Shown here in pieces: positions 9,401 through 18,068 of a DNA stretch of 64,000 nucleotides. The notes beneath the pieces are model-generated. The model was not told the origin of the DNA and made no database searches. It saw only the letters and a list, made by a program, of their open reading frames with translations. A program made the position numbers and the translations under genes. The stretch is from Pseudomaricurvus alcaniphilus (GTDB lineage: Bacteria > Pseudomonadota > Gammaproteobacteria > Pseudomonadales > Cellvibrionaceae): the NCBI RefSeq assembly GCF_011440395.1, contig NZ_JAAOIX010000001.1, forward strand, positions 802,680 to 866,679, read 5' to 3'. Each line of letters starts with the position of its first letter. The first letter of the stretch is position 1.

Positions 9401-10092
9401 CGGTTGATGCTCTTTACCGGCTTGTAGGACATAAAGCGCGAGAACGCCCGGGCGGCGGCCATGGCTTCCAGGTCGGACACCGACTCGCTCTTACCACGCA
9501 AGGCACCGTAGAGGCGGCGCAGATAGGCTTTTTTACCGTCGTAGCGCTCGACGTGGCGCTTGCCCAGCTCCTTTACCAGCAGGGTCTGGAACTCGGTCAG
9601 CGCCACCACCTGCTGGCTGCCCGCCAGCTCTGCCACGAAATGGCGCTGCTCCAGCTGCTTGCCCGGCAGAATAAAAAACTGGGTCATGTCCTCCCGCGCC
9701 ACCGTGTTGCTGCCGGCCCGGTCCAGCCAGGCGCGCACGGCAATCACCGCGGTAAAGGGCTCCGCCGCCTCGCCTTTATGGGGCTCAAAGATGGCAGCCA
9801 GGTAACCGTCGGTGGGGTCCAGCCGCGCGTAACTGCCGTCATCGCAGCCCAGCACATAGGAGGCCAGGGTTCGAACCCGCTTGCCGCCGCGGCCGCGCTG
9901 GGTGGTTTCATCCTGGCCCGGGTTGTACTGGAACAGGTTTTCATGGGCCGCGGTCATAATGGTCTGGATGGCATCGGCGGCGGTGGTCTTGCCCGATCCA
10001 TTGCCGCCGGAAAACAGGTTGATGGGGCCGAACTCGAACTCAATGCTGGGCACATTGCCCCAGTTGAGGAAAATAAAACGCTTAAGAAACAT
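6463..10092 (-). CDS. jetC: Wadjet SMC-like ATPase JetC
   Basis: A 1209-residue SMC/MukB-like protein, the loop-extruding motor of Wadjet. The N-terminal head has Walker A (GNGSGKT, residues 30-36). The middle (about 260-900) is rich in Glu, Gln, Leu, Lys and Arg in heptad-like runs, i.e. two long coiled-coil arms around a hinge. The C-terminal head has the ABC signature-like GTGSGGQ (1069-1075) and Walker B with D1107-E1108 (MVLVDEAFSKMD). The length and the head/coil/head layout fit JetC and MksB. It overlaps jetB by 11 bases upstream and jetD by 4 downstream, implying coupled translation and fixed stoichiometry. Confidence 0.93.
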   Translation of the reverse strand: MFLKRFIFLNWGNVPSIEFEFGPINLFSGGNGSGKTTAADAIQTIMTAAHENLFQYNPGQDETTQRGRGGKRVRTLASYVLGCDDGSYARLDPTDGYLAAIFEPHKGEAAEPFTAVIAVRAWLDRAGSNTVAREDMTQFFILPGKQLEQRHFVAELAGSQQVVALTEFQTLLVKELGKRHVERYDGKKAYLRRLYGALRGKSESVSDLEAMAAARAFSRFMSYKPVKSINRFVADEILEQKDLGEAIRSVSSQLKTIHGMEREAAQLKASIATLERGAVQAQVYIDQWIELNLLDYTLAQAEYELRQQDYLRGVTLQKDKRQELAALEDDIASADEEAKAVRQQLIGLEARRQGIDALKQKDELEAQAAGLNQALVAKVRAVLEQDQLLTANLQASQEISRALGQADMVEALPALAGLKGQAALRPVLASAKDILPDIHHLLQRDAVGSSAAIAGDLDKLRGVQLAHNHWYDYWQDAGTGRREQLAELVHNRKARYASLGNQREEKQREIARLGANQVTYPPYVERALKAIRQQLPEADPRVLCDHIEVKDSRWQSAIEGYLGGARFSILVSEDCEAEAIRIVRKLPGRDNRARVVQGRKAAADAANTSLAENSIIHVLEFTHAVAKAYLVASYGSVLRVASAEELRTTRRGLTDDGLGSGNYSMWRCDLPDSELVFGAAARERALAAKAAELEAIELDWHRANDLMQRDAALLRNVDGLRPSSYGDVLHEVLALQRRLEENAALLAQLDLSEHRDLEQQLALLQDKSDQLKASEAELNAGKGRLQNELEGIGKQLKALSDLQEQNRYKVEEHEAVLQAITGIWPDFDVEARLDLADREARELNLAVAKNYRAEVEKALHLAQKRLGDEIMAHNQHCRPADAVVFDAFNGEYDAELFKAVCAVRRELDRLHNVLKNNILAEKHARLVELKDAFNNAFVSHLCHAIYQALGEGKRQIELLNKELQHHRFGADRETFRFASEWVPEYRDYARFFEEVIKTPGLGDEVTLFDASLNPRSSKVRDELMAMLLDDDEIRALRDLERIADYRNYRRYEIYKEVEGKEPIPLSEYGTGSGGQLETPAYIIRSAAITSALRFAEGKAHLRMVLVDEAFSKMDETRSREVINYLTESLGLQLVFIMPTSKCGPYMDLISNEFVFAKVPSDAPRGQLTTRVLVDRKQCNQQRIRELWDSHRRSVYQQAELDFMEEFAAG

Positions 10093-10795
10093 CGCCGGTC
10101 TCCCCGTCGCCTTTTATATCCTCGTCCACATCGCCTTCCCCTTCTTCTTCAAGGTCAGGCGGCAGCGGCAGCCCATCTTCCAGGGCAGCCAGCGCCTCCT
10201 CCGACACAAAGGCCACAATCATGGGATGAATTTTCAGGCCAGCATCACCCACATCCAGGTCCTGCTCCTGGCGATACTGAATCAGGCGCAGCTTGCGCAA
10301 TCGCTCGAACACCCGCTTGCGATCCGTGACCTTCTCCGGCAGCGAGCGCCCCAACTGGTTGCGGATGGCGATGCCGATCGACTCGATGGATTCGGTCACG
10401 TAGCCGTTGTCATCCAGTTGCCCCTCCCGCAGTGCCTTGTCATACAGCTGCCGCAACACCAGCAACAGAGCCACCTCGTCCTGGCGCAGACGGCTGCGCA
10501 GGCCGCTGCTGAAGGCCCCCTGTTCCGCGTCCTCCATGCCCGGCACCCGCGCCCCCGGCGGATAGAGCCGCACATAGGCAAAACGCCGGTCGTGGAAGAC
10601 CCGGATTCCGACCATGCCCAGGTACTCATCCACCAGCTCGGAGATGCGCACGTACAAATCGTACAACTGCTGCTCCACCCGACTCTCGTCGCGGCACAGC
10701 ACGCCGTAGTTGAGTAACCGCAGGCACAACTCCTGGTAGTCGCGCAGGCTCAAGCCGGCCTTGTCCAGCCGCTCTTCGATGTAATCAGTCAGCAT
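10082..10795 (-). CDS. jetB: Wadjet MukE-like subunit JetB (DUF4194 type)
   Basis: A 237-residue protein made of winged-helix-like segments with a strongly acidic tail (EEEGEGDVDEDIKGDGE). The segment ALLLVLRQLYDKALREGQ followed by a winged-helix and an RKLRLIQYR strand is the pattern of MukE/DUF4194 proteins, called JetB in Wadjet. JetB binds the JetA kleisin next to the JetC heads and helps hold DNA. It overlaps jetA by 11 bases and jetC by 11 bases. The acidic C-terminus is longer than I would expect and may be a flexible regulatory tail. Confidence 0.85.
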   Translation of the reverse strand: MLTDYIEERLDKAGLSLRDYQELCLRLLNYGVLCRDESRVEQQLYDLYVRISELVDEYLGMVGIRVFHDRRFAYVRLYPPGARVPGMEDAEQGAFSSGLRSRLRQDEVALLLVLRQLYDKALREGQLDDNGYVTESIESIGIAIRNQLGRSLPEKVTDRKRVFERLRKLRLIQYRQEQDLDVGDAGLKIHPMIVAFVSEEALAALEDGLPLPPDLEEEGEGDVDEDIKGDGETGDVS

Positions 10796-12236
10796 GGCCA
10801 GACCTTGTTATCAGTTCAATGGTAAATTCATCGGCGGCGTCAAAGTAATCGGTCTTGACCCGCTGCCCCGTGGGCGTCACCTGGATGGCGTATTCGCTCG
10901 AGCCAATGGCCCCCACTTCAATAATGTGTGCCCCCATCAACAGCTCCCGGGCATCGGCCACCGGCAGGTTTTGGCTGTGAATGCGGTGGCCGTCGCCCAG
11001 CGCGCGGATCACGTAATCGCGCTGCGCCTTGCTGTTGAAGGTAAAGGCCAAATCCACCGCCGCCTGGATAAAGAGCTGCCGGCGCGCCTCGGGGCTGTGC
11101 TCCTGATTATACTCAATGGCACTGTTGACCTGCCGCGGCTTTCGGCCGGCGAGCAGGCGCATGGAATCCGTATCCGGCAACTCCACCGACAGCACCGCCA
11201 ACGCCTCACCGGTGGCCGCCAGGGTACTCTCCTGCTCCGCCTCCGAAGCCTTGCGAAAGCGTTCCAGCAACCACTGCAACTGGTTTTGCACCCCGCCGCC
11301 GGCGTAACTCAACTGGCGCATAATGATATCGGCACGCCGGGTAAAGCCGTTTAACGCCTGGCGCAAGGCCGGCAACATAATGGCCGAGGCATTGTGCATG
11401 CGGGTATCGATACCGTCGAGAATGGCGAACAACACCGACTGGTTAGGGTCGGTCACCAATTCCGGCGCGGCCCGGCGCAGATCACGCTCCGCCTGGGCCT
11501 TGAACTCCTTGCGCTTGCGCTTGATGCGCTCGATCAGCTCACTGATCTCGTCGCGGTACTTCTCCACCGAATCCGCCGACAGGCGAATGGCGACATCCGG
11601 CATAAAACGCTTCTCCATAAAATCAAAGAACTCGTCCGAAGCCCGCTGCACCACCTGCTGCGACTCCACCTCCTTCACCAACTGCCGGCGCCGCTCATCC
11701 AGCTCGGCAATGACGTCGGAAAAATCCGCCACGATACGCTCCGAGTACTCATAGGCGTCGAGCAAATCGTAAGCCTCGCCCTTGTCGAGAAAAGACTTCA
11801 AGGCATTGCGGGTATTGCGCGTATTGCGGTGGCGGGTGCGAAAGCGGCCGCCGGCGGTATCCACCATAGGCTGGGTAAAGACCCGCCCGTGACGGGAAAA
11901 ACCATAAGTAGCCTGCAACGTCGCGTCATCCATATGCCGCTCAAGCCAGCCGTGCTCAAGCAGCAAATTGAGAATCCAGCCGGCCTGCTCCCGCTGGCTG
12001 CGCCTGGCAACGGCGTACTCCTCCCCCTCACCCTCGTCCAGAATCGGGCTGCGGACAATCGCCTCCTCGAAGATTTCCACCACCTGCTCGCGGCTAAAGC
12101 TGCGGCTGTAATCCGCAAAGGCACCGTACAGGCGCTGGTAAAAAACGCTGAGGCTATCCACCACCTGGGCCCGGTACTTACCATTCAGGGGCCGAAAGAA
12201 ATGGGCTCTCGCATCAGAAAACAAAAGATTAGTCAT
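10785..12236 (-). CDS. jetA: Wadjet kleisin subunit JetA
   Basis: A 483-residue MukF-like kleisin, first gene of the operon. It has an N-terminal winged-helix part (about 1-130), a long helical middle (about 170-300, many Glu/Arg/Lys) and a C-terminal winged-helix domain ending in VKTDYFDAADEFTIELI. JetA bridges the two JetC heads and carries JetB. The N-terminus (MTNLLFSDARAHFFRPL) does not resemble the DUF3375 form that I associate with type I Wadjet, so this may be another Wadjet type; this is a judgement from memory. The ATG at 12236 is preferred over upstream in-frame starts because the family-like sequence begins there. A 9-bp tandem repeat makes an NTRNTRN run near residue 140. Confidence 0.85.
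   Translation of the reverse strand: MTNLLFSDARAHFFRPLNGKYRAQVVDSLSVFYQRLYGAFADYSRSFSREQVVEIFEEAIVRSPILDEGEGEEYAVARRSQREQAGWILNLLLEHGWLERHMDDATLQATYGFSRHGRVFTQPMVDTAGGRFRTRHRNTRNTRNALKSFLDKGEAYDLLDAYEYSERIVADFSDVIAELDERRRQLVKEVESQQVVQRASDEFFDFMEKRFMPDVAIRLSADSVEKYRDEISELIERIKRKRKEFKAQAERDLRRAAPELVTDPNQSVLFAILDGIDTRMHNASAIMLPALRQALNGFTRRADIIMRQLSYAGGGVQNQLQWLLERFRKASEAEQESTLAATGEALAVLSVELPDTDSMRLLAGRKPRQVNSAIEYNQEHSPEARRQLFIQAAVDLAFTFNSKAQRDYVIRALGDGHRIHSQNLPVADARELLMGAHIIEVGAIGSSEYAIQVTPTGQRVKTDYFDAADEFTIELITRSGHAD
11803..11829. repeat. 9-bp tandem repeat inside jetA (3 copies)
   Basis: Three units of the type GTATTGCGS lie head to tail and encode Asn-Thr-Arg repeats in JetA. The length is a multiple of three, so gain or loss of a unit keeps the frame. 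Confidence 0.7.
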
Positions 12237-12403
12237 ACTCGCAAGGGTCCATAAGCCGTTTATCGCCCGCCACAACCGCCGTAAATTCGAACAATCCCAC
12301 TTATTGGCCAGCACAGAAAAGCCGCCGTATTGTAAAGCAGGCTGACGCATCTGTCTGCCCGGCTAGCGGCTGCGCGATCCCGCGAGAACTACCCACCAAT
12401 ACG

Positions 12404-12504
12404 CCAGCTTTCAGATATTGAGGCCCCAGATTTTAAACCTGAATTCCGCTACACAGGTCGGAGTGGCGATGGCCGAGGTCGCGCAGTTGACCGCCTACCG
12501 ACAG
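12404..12504. repeat. 101-bp direct repeat, copy 1
   Basis: Copy 1 of an imperfect direct repeat whose second copy is at 12579-12679, offset exactly 175 bases with no gaps. Both begin CCAGCTTTCAGATATTGAGG, contain the palindrome GTTTTAAAC or its variant, and end at CCGACAG. It lies just upstream of the Wadjet operon. No protein or RNA family is recognised. Confidence 0.8.
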
Positions 12505-12578
12505 CGACAAGGTGAATCGAAGCACAGCTTCAGAAAAGGGCCTCTGGGGGCCGTCGCCAGTCGAGCGCCCCACGGATA

Positions 12579-12679
12579 CCAGCTTTCAGATATTGAGGCC
12601 CCAGGTTTTAAACCTGAATTACGCTACACAGGTCGGGGTGGTGATGGCCGAGGTTGCGCAGCTGACCGTCTGCCGACAG
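12579..12679. repeat. 101-bp direct repeat, copy 2
   Basis: Second copy of the repeat at 12404-12504, about 90 percent identical by eye. The 74-base spacer between the copies and the sequence after copy 2 also share a stretch around CAGTCGAGCG (12559 and 12689), so the repeated unit may be longer and partly degenerate. Confidence 0.8.
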
Positions 12680-12741
12680 GAGGTCGGCAGTCGAGCGACC
12701 CAGGGATGGGCTTGAGCGCGTCAGCTGCGCGACCTCGGCCA
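12645..12741. repeat. Nested hairpins overlapping repeat copy 2
   Basis: An outer stem pairs 12645-12666 with 12720-12741 at 21 of 22 positions. Inside it CTGCCGAC (12670-12677) pairs perfectly with GTCGGCAG (12683-12690) around the loop AGGAG. This large stem-loop could be a terminator, a structured RNA or the end of a small non-autonomous element. Confidence 0.65.
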
Positions 12742-13220
12742 GCGCCACATGGCAACGAACTCCAGACACCTACATACCAATAACCAGAAATCAGAAACTA
12801 TTAACGTTGGAAGCCATATAAAAGCCAAACCACCCCGCCACTGGATTCAAAATTCACAAACCTGCATCAACCAATACAACCATTTTTATCCACTACGAAT
12901 GAATTGTTTGTTCGTCCCTTGCGTTTGAATTTCAACCTCGTTACAGTCTAGTGAAATGTTTGCGGTAGCTGTACCACGGTCGATTACTTAAATAAATAGT
13001 GACTCAGGTAACTGACCTCCATGATAGCCCCTCGGGATGGATGGAGTCGTATGCTAAAACGTATCAACATAACACCCCTTCTGCTCCAGATCGCCCGCAG
13101 CGACCTGCACGGCCCCCGCCTGTGCCGAGATTTACTGTACAGCCTTTCGCTCAAAAACCTGTTCCCACTACCCGCCCCAGAACCAACAACAGCCAATTCC
13201 GCGCGCCGGAGGGCTGACCA
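12742..13220 (+). promoter_or_regulatory. Upstream region of the nuo operon
   Basis: About 480 bases before nuoA, starting A/T-rich and then GC-rich from 13020. A TTGAAT hexamer near 12926 followed by TCTAGT about 17 bases on could be a sigma-70 promoter, a weak guess. Two overlapping short frames at 13000-13220 show no recognisable product and are probably leader sequence. Confidence 0.4.
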
Positions 13221-13625
13221 TTGAACCAGGCCACCGACTCCCTCTGGCCCTTCGTAATTTATTTCCTCGCGGTGTTACTGCTGGTCACTACCATGCTGGT
13301 GCTCTCCTACCTGCTGGGCCAGCGGCGCAGCAACAAAGCCACCAACATGCCGTTCGAATCCGGCATTTTATCCGTCGGCTCGCCCCAGATTCACCTCTCC
13401 GCCGAGTTCTACCTGATCGCCATTTTCTTCGTTATCTTTGATCTGGAAACCGTATTTATTTTTGCCTGGGCCATCGCCTTTTTTGAGCTGGGCTGGTCGG
13501 GCTTTATCGCCATCAGCCTGTTTATATTCATCCTCGTGGTTGCGCTGGTTTACGAACTGCGTTCCGGCGCGCTGGACTGGGGCATCAAAACCCGAACCGG
13601 GCTTAGACAGAGGGAGCTGCACTGA
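13221..13625 (+). CDS. nuoA: NADH-quinone oxidoreductase subunit A
   Basis: A 134-residue membrane subunit of respiratory complex I, first gene of the nuo operon. Three hydrophobic helices are seen (about 9-30, 64-86, 92-115), with the conserved NuoA segment between helices 1 and 2 ([14 protein letters not shown]) and the helix-2 motif [16 protein letters not shown]. NuoA is part of the membrane arm near the quinone site. The start is a TTG at 13221, supported by GGAGGG at 13208-13213 and the absence of a nearby ATG in frame. The rare start may keep expression of the first subunit low. Confidence 0.93.
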   Translation: MNQATDSLWPFVIYFLAVLLLVTTMLVLSYLLGQRRSNKATNMPFESGILSVGSPQIHLSAEFYLIAIFFVIFDLETVFIFAWAIAFFELGWSGFIAISLFIFILVVALVYELRSGALDWGIKTRTGLRQRELH

Positions 13626-13641
13626 TGGGAGAGCAGGACTG

Positions 13642-14316
13642 ATGGAGTGGAACCTGAGCCGCCCGGACAACCTTATCGCCAGCTCCCCCGGCGGGATGTC
13701 TAACAATGAGATGAGCAATAGCGGCGCGCCTAACAGCATCGAGGAGCAGGTAAAACGCAACGTCGCTTTTGCCAAACTGGAAGACCTGATCGCCTGGGGA
13801 CGCGCGCACTCACTGTGGCCGTTTAACTTTGGTTTATCCTGCTGCTATGTGGAAATGGCCACCGCCTTTACCAGCCGTCACGATATCGCCCGCTTCGGTT
13901 CCGAAGTGATTCGGGCCACACCGCGGCAGGCGGACCTGATGGTGATTTCAGGCACCGTGTTTCGAAAAATGGCCCCGGTGGTAAAACACCTCTACGACCA
14001 GTTGCTGGAACCGCGCTGGATCATTTCCATGGGCTCCTGCGCCAACTCCGGCGGCATGTACGACATTTACAGCGTGGTCCAGGGAGTGGACAAATTTATT
14101 CCCGTGGACGTCTACGTGCCCGGTTGCCCGCCGCGGCCGGAGGCGCTGATGCAGGGGCTGATGATGTTGCAGGACGCCATCGAACAGGAGCGCCGCCCCC
14201 TCAGTTGGGTGGCCGGTGACCAGCGCGTGGTCAAGCCGGCATTGCCTGCGCAGCGGGACTTGTTACAACAGCAAAGAAATCGCGCAACGGAATTGCGCAG
14301 CCCCGATGAGGTATAG
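13642..14316 (+). CDS. nuoB: NADH-quinone oxidoreductase subunit B
   Basis: A 224-residue peripheral-arm subunit that carries iron-sulfur cluster N2, the last electron donor to quinone. The cluster ligands are present: adjacent cysteines in LSCCYVEMA, the Cys of GSCANSGG and the Cys of [11 protein letters not shown]. The ATG at 13642 is chosen over upstream frame because the family sequence begins near there and AGAGCAGG precedes it. The N-terminal 35 residues are Ser/Asn-rich and not conserved. It lies 16 bases after nuoA. Confidence 0.95.
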   Translation: MEWNLSRPDNLIASSPGGMSNNEMSNSGAPNSIEEQVKRNVAFAKLEDLIAWGRAHSLWPFNFGLSCCYVEMATAFTSRHDIARFGSEVIRATPRQADLMVISGTVFRKMAPVVKHLYDQLLEPRWIISMGSCANSGGMYDIYSVVQGVDKFIPVDVYVPGCPPRPEALMQGLMMLQDAIEQERRPLSWVAGDQRVVKPALPAQRDLLQQQRNRATELRSPDEV

Positions 14317-14463
14317 GGGGCAGCGACCAACAGGGAGCCATTGATTAACCCAACCGCTGCCGGAGCCCGGGGTGCTCCTAAAGCAAAGGCACACGCTAAC
14401 GAGTTACACAGGTCTACACAGTAAAGGTCAAAAAACAATACGAAGCCTGACCAGCCCGGGACC
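14317..14463. other. 147-base non-coding gap between nuoB and nuoCD
   Basis: Unusually long for this operon, whose other junctions overlap or nearly touch. It contains a small stem (GGAGC at 14362-14366 with GCTCC at 14374-14378), too short to call a terminator. An internal promoter or translational control site is possible but not shown. Confidence 0.4.
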
Positions 14464-16269
14464 ATGCAAATGCCCAATGCTACACTGACCGCAAACGCCA
14501 CTGCACCTGCTTCCGCCGCGGGTACCAGTCACGCTGACGCCCATAAAACCAGTGCCGTGGACGACCTCTGCGCCCGCTTTGGCGCCGACTCGTTTATCCC
14601 CCAGGCCAGCGCCGACGACACCCCCACCCTGTGGGTAGCGCGGGATAAATTACTGCCGGTACTGGCCCAGCTCAAAGCACGCTTTCCCATGCTGCTCGAC
14701 CTGTTCGGGGTGGATGAGCGCCTGCGCCAGCACAAACCCCTCGGCGCCGCCGATTTCACCGTGGTCTACCACCTGTTCAGTTTCCGGCCCTGTGAAGAAA
14801 TACGCCTCAAGGTTGCGGTCAGTATGGCCGACCTGTCGGTGCCCTCGGCCGTGAACGTCTGGCCCAACGCCAACTGGTATGAGCGCGAAGCCTGGGACAT
14901 GTTCGGCATCCAGTTCAGCGGCCACCCCAATTTGCGCCGTATCCTGCTGCCGCCCACCTGGCAGGGCCATGCCCTGCGCAAGGATCATCCGGCCCGGGCC
15001 ACGGAAATGGAGCCCTTCAGTCTCGACGATGAACAACAGGACCAAGAGCAGGAGGCCCTGCGCTTTCGGCCCGAAGACTGGGGCATGCAGCGGGCCACCG
15101 AAGACACCGAGTATATGTTCCTCAATCTCGGCCCCAATCACCCCTCGGTGCACGGCGTGTTTCGCATCGCCCTGCAACTGGATGGCGAGGTAATAGTCGA
15201 TTCGGTGCCCGATATCGGCTATCACCATCGCGGTGCCGAAAAGATGGGCGAACGGCAGAGCTGGCACACCTACATCCCCTACACCGATCGCATCGATTAC
15301 CTGGGTGGGGTGATGAACAACATGGCTTACGTCATGGCGGTAGAGCAACTGGCAGACATCAAGGTGCCCGATCGCGCCAAGGTGATTCGCATCATGCTGG
15401 CCGAGTTATTCCGCATCTCCAGTCACCTGGTGTTCTACGGCACCTTCGCCCAGGACGTCGGCCAGATGTCGCCGGTGTTTTATATGTTTGCCGACCGCGA
15501 ACGCCTGCTGGGCATTATTGAAGCCGTTACCGGCGGCCGCATGCACCCGGCCTGGTTCCGTATCGGCGGCGTAGCCCAGGACCTGCCGCAGGGCTGGGAC
15601 ACCATGGTGCGCAACTTTATCGACTCCATGCCCGCCCGCCTGGACCACTACCAGAAGATGGCCATGGACAACAGCATTCTCAAACAGCGCACGGTGGGTA
15701 TCGGCGCCTACAACACCCGGGAGGCCATGGACTGGGGTATCACCGGCCCGGCCTTGCGCGCCACCGGCATGGACTGGGACCTGCGCCGCGACCGCCCCTA
15801 CGGCGGCTATGACCAGTTTGAATTTGAAGTGCCGGTGGCCAGTAATGGCGATGCCTACGATCGGGCCGCGGTGCGGGTCGAGGAAATTCGCCAGAGCCTG
15901 CGCATCATCCGCCAGTGCCTCGACAATATGCCCGCCGGCCCCTACAAGAGTGACCACAGGCTGGCCACACCGCCACCCAAGGAGCGCACCTTACAAGACA
16001 TTGAAACCCTCATTCACCACTTCGTAAACGTCAGTTGGGGCCCGGCCATTCCCCCGGGCGAGGCTTCCTTCCCCATAGAGGCCACCAAGGGCATCAACAA
16101 CTATCACCTGATCAGCGATGGCGGCACCATGTCCTACCGCACCCGGATTCGCACCCCGTCCTTTCCCGCCCTGCAACAAATCCCGCTGATCAGCAATGGC
16201 CTGATGATCCCCGACCTGATTGCCATTATTGCCAGTATCGATTTCGTGATGGCCGACGTGGACCGGTGA
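14464..16269 (+). CDS. nuoC: NADH-quinone oxidoreductase fused subunits C and D
   Basis: A 601-residue fusion (often named nuoCD). Residues about 30-190 are NuoC ([19 protein letters not shown] is the hallmark) and about 215-601 are NuoD ([39 protein letters not shown]), which with NuoB forms the quinone pocket. The HRG-type quinone-site His is present. The fused form is typical of Enterobacteria, Pseudomonas and relatives, and so supports a gammaproteobacterial host. The first 25 residues are Ala/Thr-rich and poorly conserved, so the true start could be the second Met, two codons in. Confidence 0.95.
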   Translation: MQMPNATLTANATAPASAAGTSHADAHKTSAVDDLCARFGADSFIPQASADDTPTLWVARDKLLPVLAQLKARFPMLLDLFGVDERLRQHKPLGAADFTVVYHLFSFRPCEEIRLKVAVSMADLSVPSAVNVWPNANWYEREAWDMFGIQFSGHPNLRRILLPPTWQGHALRKDHPARATEMEPFSLDDEQQDQEQEALRFRPEDWGMQRATEDTEYMFLNLGPNHPSVHGVFRIALQLDGEVIVDSVPDIGYHHRGAEKMGERQSWHTYIPYTDRIDYLGGVMNNMAYVMAVEQLADIKVPDRAKVIRIMLAELFRISSHLVFYGTFAQDVGQMSPVFYMFADRERLLGIIEAVTGGRMHPAWFRIGGVAQDLPQGWDTMVRNFIDSMPARLDHYQKMAMDNSILKQRTVGIGAYNTREAMDWGITGPALRATGMDWDLRRDRPYGGYDQFEFEVPVASNGDAYDRAAVRVEEIRQSLRIIRQCLDNMPAGPYKSDHRLATPPPKERTLQDIETLIHHFVNVSWGPAIPPGEASFPIEATKGINNYHLISDGGTMSYRTRIRTPSFPALQQIPLISNGLMIPDLIAIIASIDFVMADVDR

Positions 16270-16274
16270 ACAGC

Positions 16275-16772
16275 ATGCAGAGCCCATTGATCCCGAACTT
16301 GAGCGACCAGGAAATCAGCGCGATCGATAACGAGATCGCCCACGCCCCCTGTCGCGCCGCGGTGGCGATCGATGCGCTGAAAATCGTCCAGTCCCACCGC
16401 GGCTGGGTCTCCGATGCCAGCCTGCAGGCCATCGCCCGTCACTTGCACATGTCCGCCGCGGAACTGGACGGCATCGCCACCTTTTACAATTTGATATTTC
16501 GCCGCCCGGTGGGGGAACAGGTGATTCTGCTGTGCAACAGCATCACCTGCTGGATCAAGGGTGCCAGCCAAATACAGCAGCAGATCAGCGCGCGCCTCCA
16601 TATCGGCCTGGGGGAAACCAGCGCCGACAATCAATACACCCTGCTGCCGGTCACCTGCCTGGGTGCCTGTGACCGCGCCCCGGTAATGCTGGTCGGGGAG
16701 CAACTGCACACCCACCTGGATGACGCGGCACTGGAGCTTATTTTCCGCTCCCGCGAGGAGGCCGAGGAATGA
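16275..16772 (+). CDS. nuoE: NADH-quinone oxidoreductase subunit E
   Basis: A 165-residue thioredoxin-fold subunit holding the [2Fe-2S] cluster N1a. The four ligands are seen as CNSITC (two Cys, five apart) and CLGAC (two Cys, four apart). It works with NuoF and NuoG in the NADH-dehydrogenase module. A GTG at 16266 overlapping the nuoCD stop as GTGA is an equally possible start, giving three more residues. Neither start has a strong ribosome site, so translation is probably coupled to nuoCD. Confidence 0.93.
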   Translation: MQSPLIPNLSDQEISAIDNEIAHAPCRAAVAIDALKIVQSHRGWVSDASLQAIARHLHMSAAELDGIATFYNLIFRRPVGEQVILLCNSITCWIKGASQIQQQISARLHIGLGETSADNQYTLLPVTCLGACDRAPVMLVGEQLHTHLDDAALELIFRSREEAEE

Positions 16773-18067
16773 GCCTGGACCGCCCGCTCACCCGCAATGT
16801 GCGCCCCGATCGCACCCCCACCGACCTGGCCGCCTACGAGGCCAACGGCGGCTACCAGGGCTTGCGGCGCGCGCTGGGCAAGCTGGTGCCGGCGGAGTGC
16901 CTGCAAATCATCAAGGATTCCAACTTGCGCGGCCGCGGTGGTGCCGGCTTCCCCACCGGCATGAAGTGGAGCTTTGTGCCGATGGAAAACGCCAGCCCCG
17001 GGCACAAATACCTGGTCTGCAACGCCGATGAGATGGAGCCGGGTACCTTCAAGGATCGGCTGCTGCTGGAGTGCGACCCGCACCAGTTGATCGAGGGCAT
17101 GATCCTTGCGGCCTACACCATCCAGGCCGACATCGCCTATATTTTTATCCGCGCCGAGTATCACCTGGCCGCACAATTGTTGCGCGAAGCGATCGCCGCC
17201 TGCAACGCCAAGGGTTATCTGGGCGAGAACATTCTCGGCAGCGACTACAGCCTGACCATGCACGTGCACACCAGCGCCGGTCGCTATATCTGTGGCGAAG
17301 AGACCGCCCTGATCAACTCCCTTGAAGGCAAGCGGGCCACGCCCCGAGCCAAGCCACCGTTTCCCCAGGTCAGCGGCTTGTGGGGCCGGCCGACCATCGT
17401 CAACAACGTCGAAACCCTGTGCAATATCCCGCACATCATCGAGCGGGGGGCGGACTGGTTCCAGGCGCTGGGCCTGACCGCCGATGCCGGCACCAAAATG
17501 TACGGTGTCAGTGGCCGGGTGAAAAACCCGGGCTGCTGGGAGCTGCCCATGGGCACACCAATTCGGGAGATACTCATGGAATACGCCGGCGGCATGGAGG
17601 ACGGCTATCAATTGCGCGGCTTCCTGCCCGGCGGCGGCTCCACCGATTTCCTTACCCCAGAGCACCTGGACCTGGCCATGGACTACGACACCATCGGCAA
17701 GGCCGGCAGCCGCATGGGCACCGGCACCATGATCATTCTCGATGACAAAACCTGCCCGGTGGGTTTCGTTACCAACCTGATGGAATTTTTTGCCCGCGAG
17801 TCCTGTGGCTTTTGCACCCCCTGCCGAGATGGCCTGCCCTGGTCGGCGCAGGTGCTGAACGACATCGAACAGGGTCGCGGCCTGCCGGAGGACCTGCACA
17901 CCCTAGCCCGGCAGGTGACTTTTATCGGCGCTATTGGCAATACCCACTGTGCGCTGGCACCGGGCGCCATGGAACCGCTGGCCAGCGGCCTGAAATATTT
18001 CCGCGAGGATTTTGAACGCCATATCAGTGGCGGTCACTGCCCCTGGTGCGATGGAGGGGTAAACTGA
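16769..18067 (+). CDS. nuoF: NADH-quinone oxidoreductase subunit F (NADH/FMN binding)
   Basis: A 432-residue subunit that oxidises NADH and holds FMN and the [4Fe-4S] cluster N3. GRGGAGFPTGMKW (about residue 50) is the FMN/NADH loop. ESCGFCTPCRDG and the Cys of THCALAPGA give the four N3 ligands. Length is as usual. It overlaps nuoE by four bases (ATGA), so the two are translationally coupled, consistent with a NuoE-NuoF pair. Confidence 0.96.
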   Translation: MSLDRPLTRNVRPDRTPTDLAAYEANGGYQGLRRALGKLVPAECLQIIKDSNLRGRGGAGFPTGMKWSFVPMENASPGHKYLVCNADEMEPGTFKDRLLLECDPHQLIEGMILAAYTIQADIAYIFIRAEYHLAAQLLREAIAACNAKGYLGENILGSDYSLTMHVHTSAGRYICGEETALINSLEGKRATPRAKPPFPQVSGLWGRPTIVNNVETLCNIPHIIERGADWFQALGLTADAGTKMYGVSGRVKNPGCWELPMGTPIREILMEYAGGMEDGYQLRGFLPGGGSTDFLTPEHLDLAMDYDTIGKAGSRMGTGTMIILDDKTCPVGFVTNLMEFFARESCGFCTPCRDGLPWSAQVLNDIEQGRGLPEDLHTLARQVTFIGAIGNTHCALAPGAMEPLASGLKYFREDFERHISGGHCPWCDGGVN

Positions 18068-18068
18068 C

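Noticed and set aside
9295..10329. Long plus-strand frame opposite jetC/jetB
   Set aside because: Antisense shadow that crosses a gene boundary; no recognisable domain.
12404..12741. CRISPR array
   Set aside because: Only two copies of 101 bases with a 74-base spacer and no cas genes; it is not CRISPR-like.
12418..12783. 121-codon frame across the direct repeats
   Set aside because: Its sequence only repeats the two DNA copies and has no ribosome site; a repeat-derived frame.
13021..13224. 67-codon frame overlapping the start of nuoA
   Set aside because: No signal, motif or ribosome site; overlaps nuoA and is probably leader sequence.
16631..17899. 422-codon minus-strand frame inside nuoF
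   Set aside because: Fully opposite nuoE/nuoF; product has no family features and the GC-rich complement explains its length.
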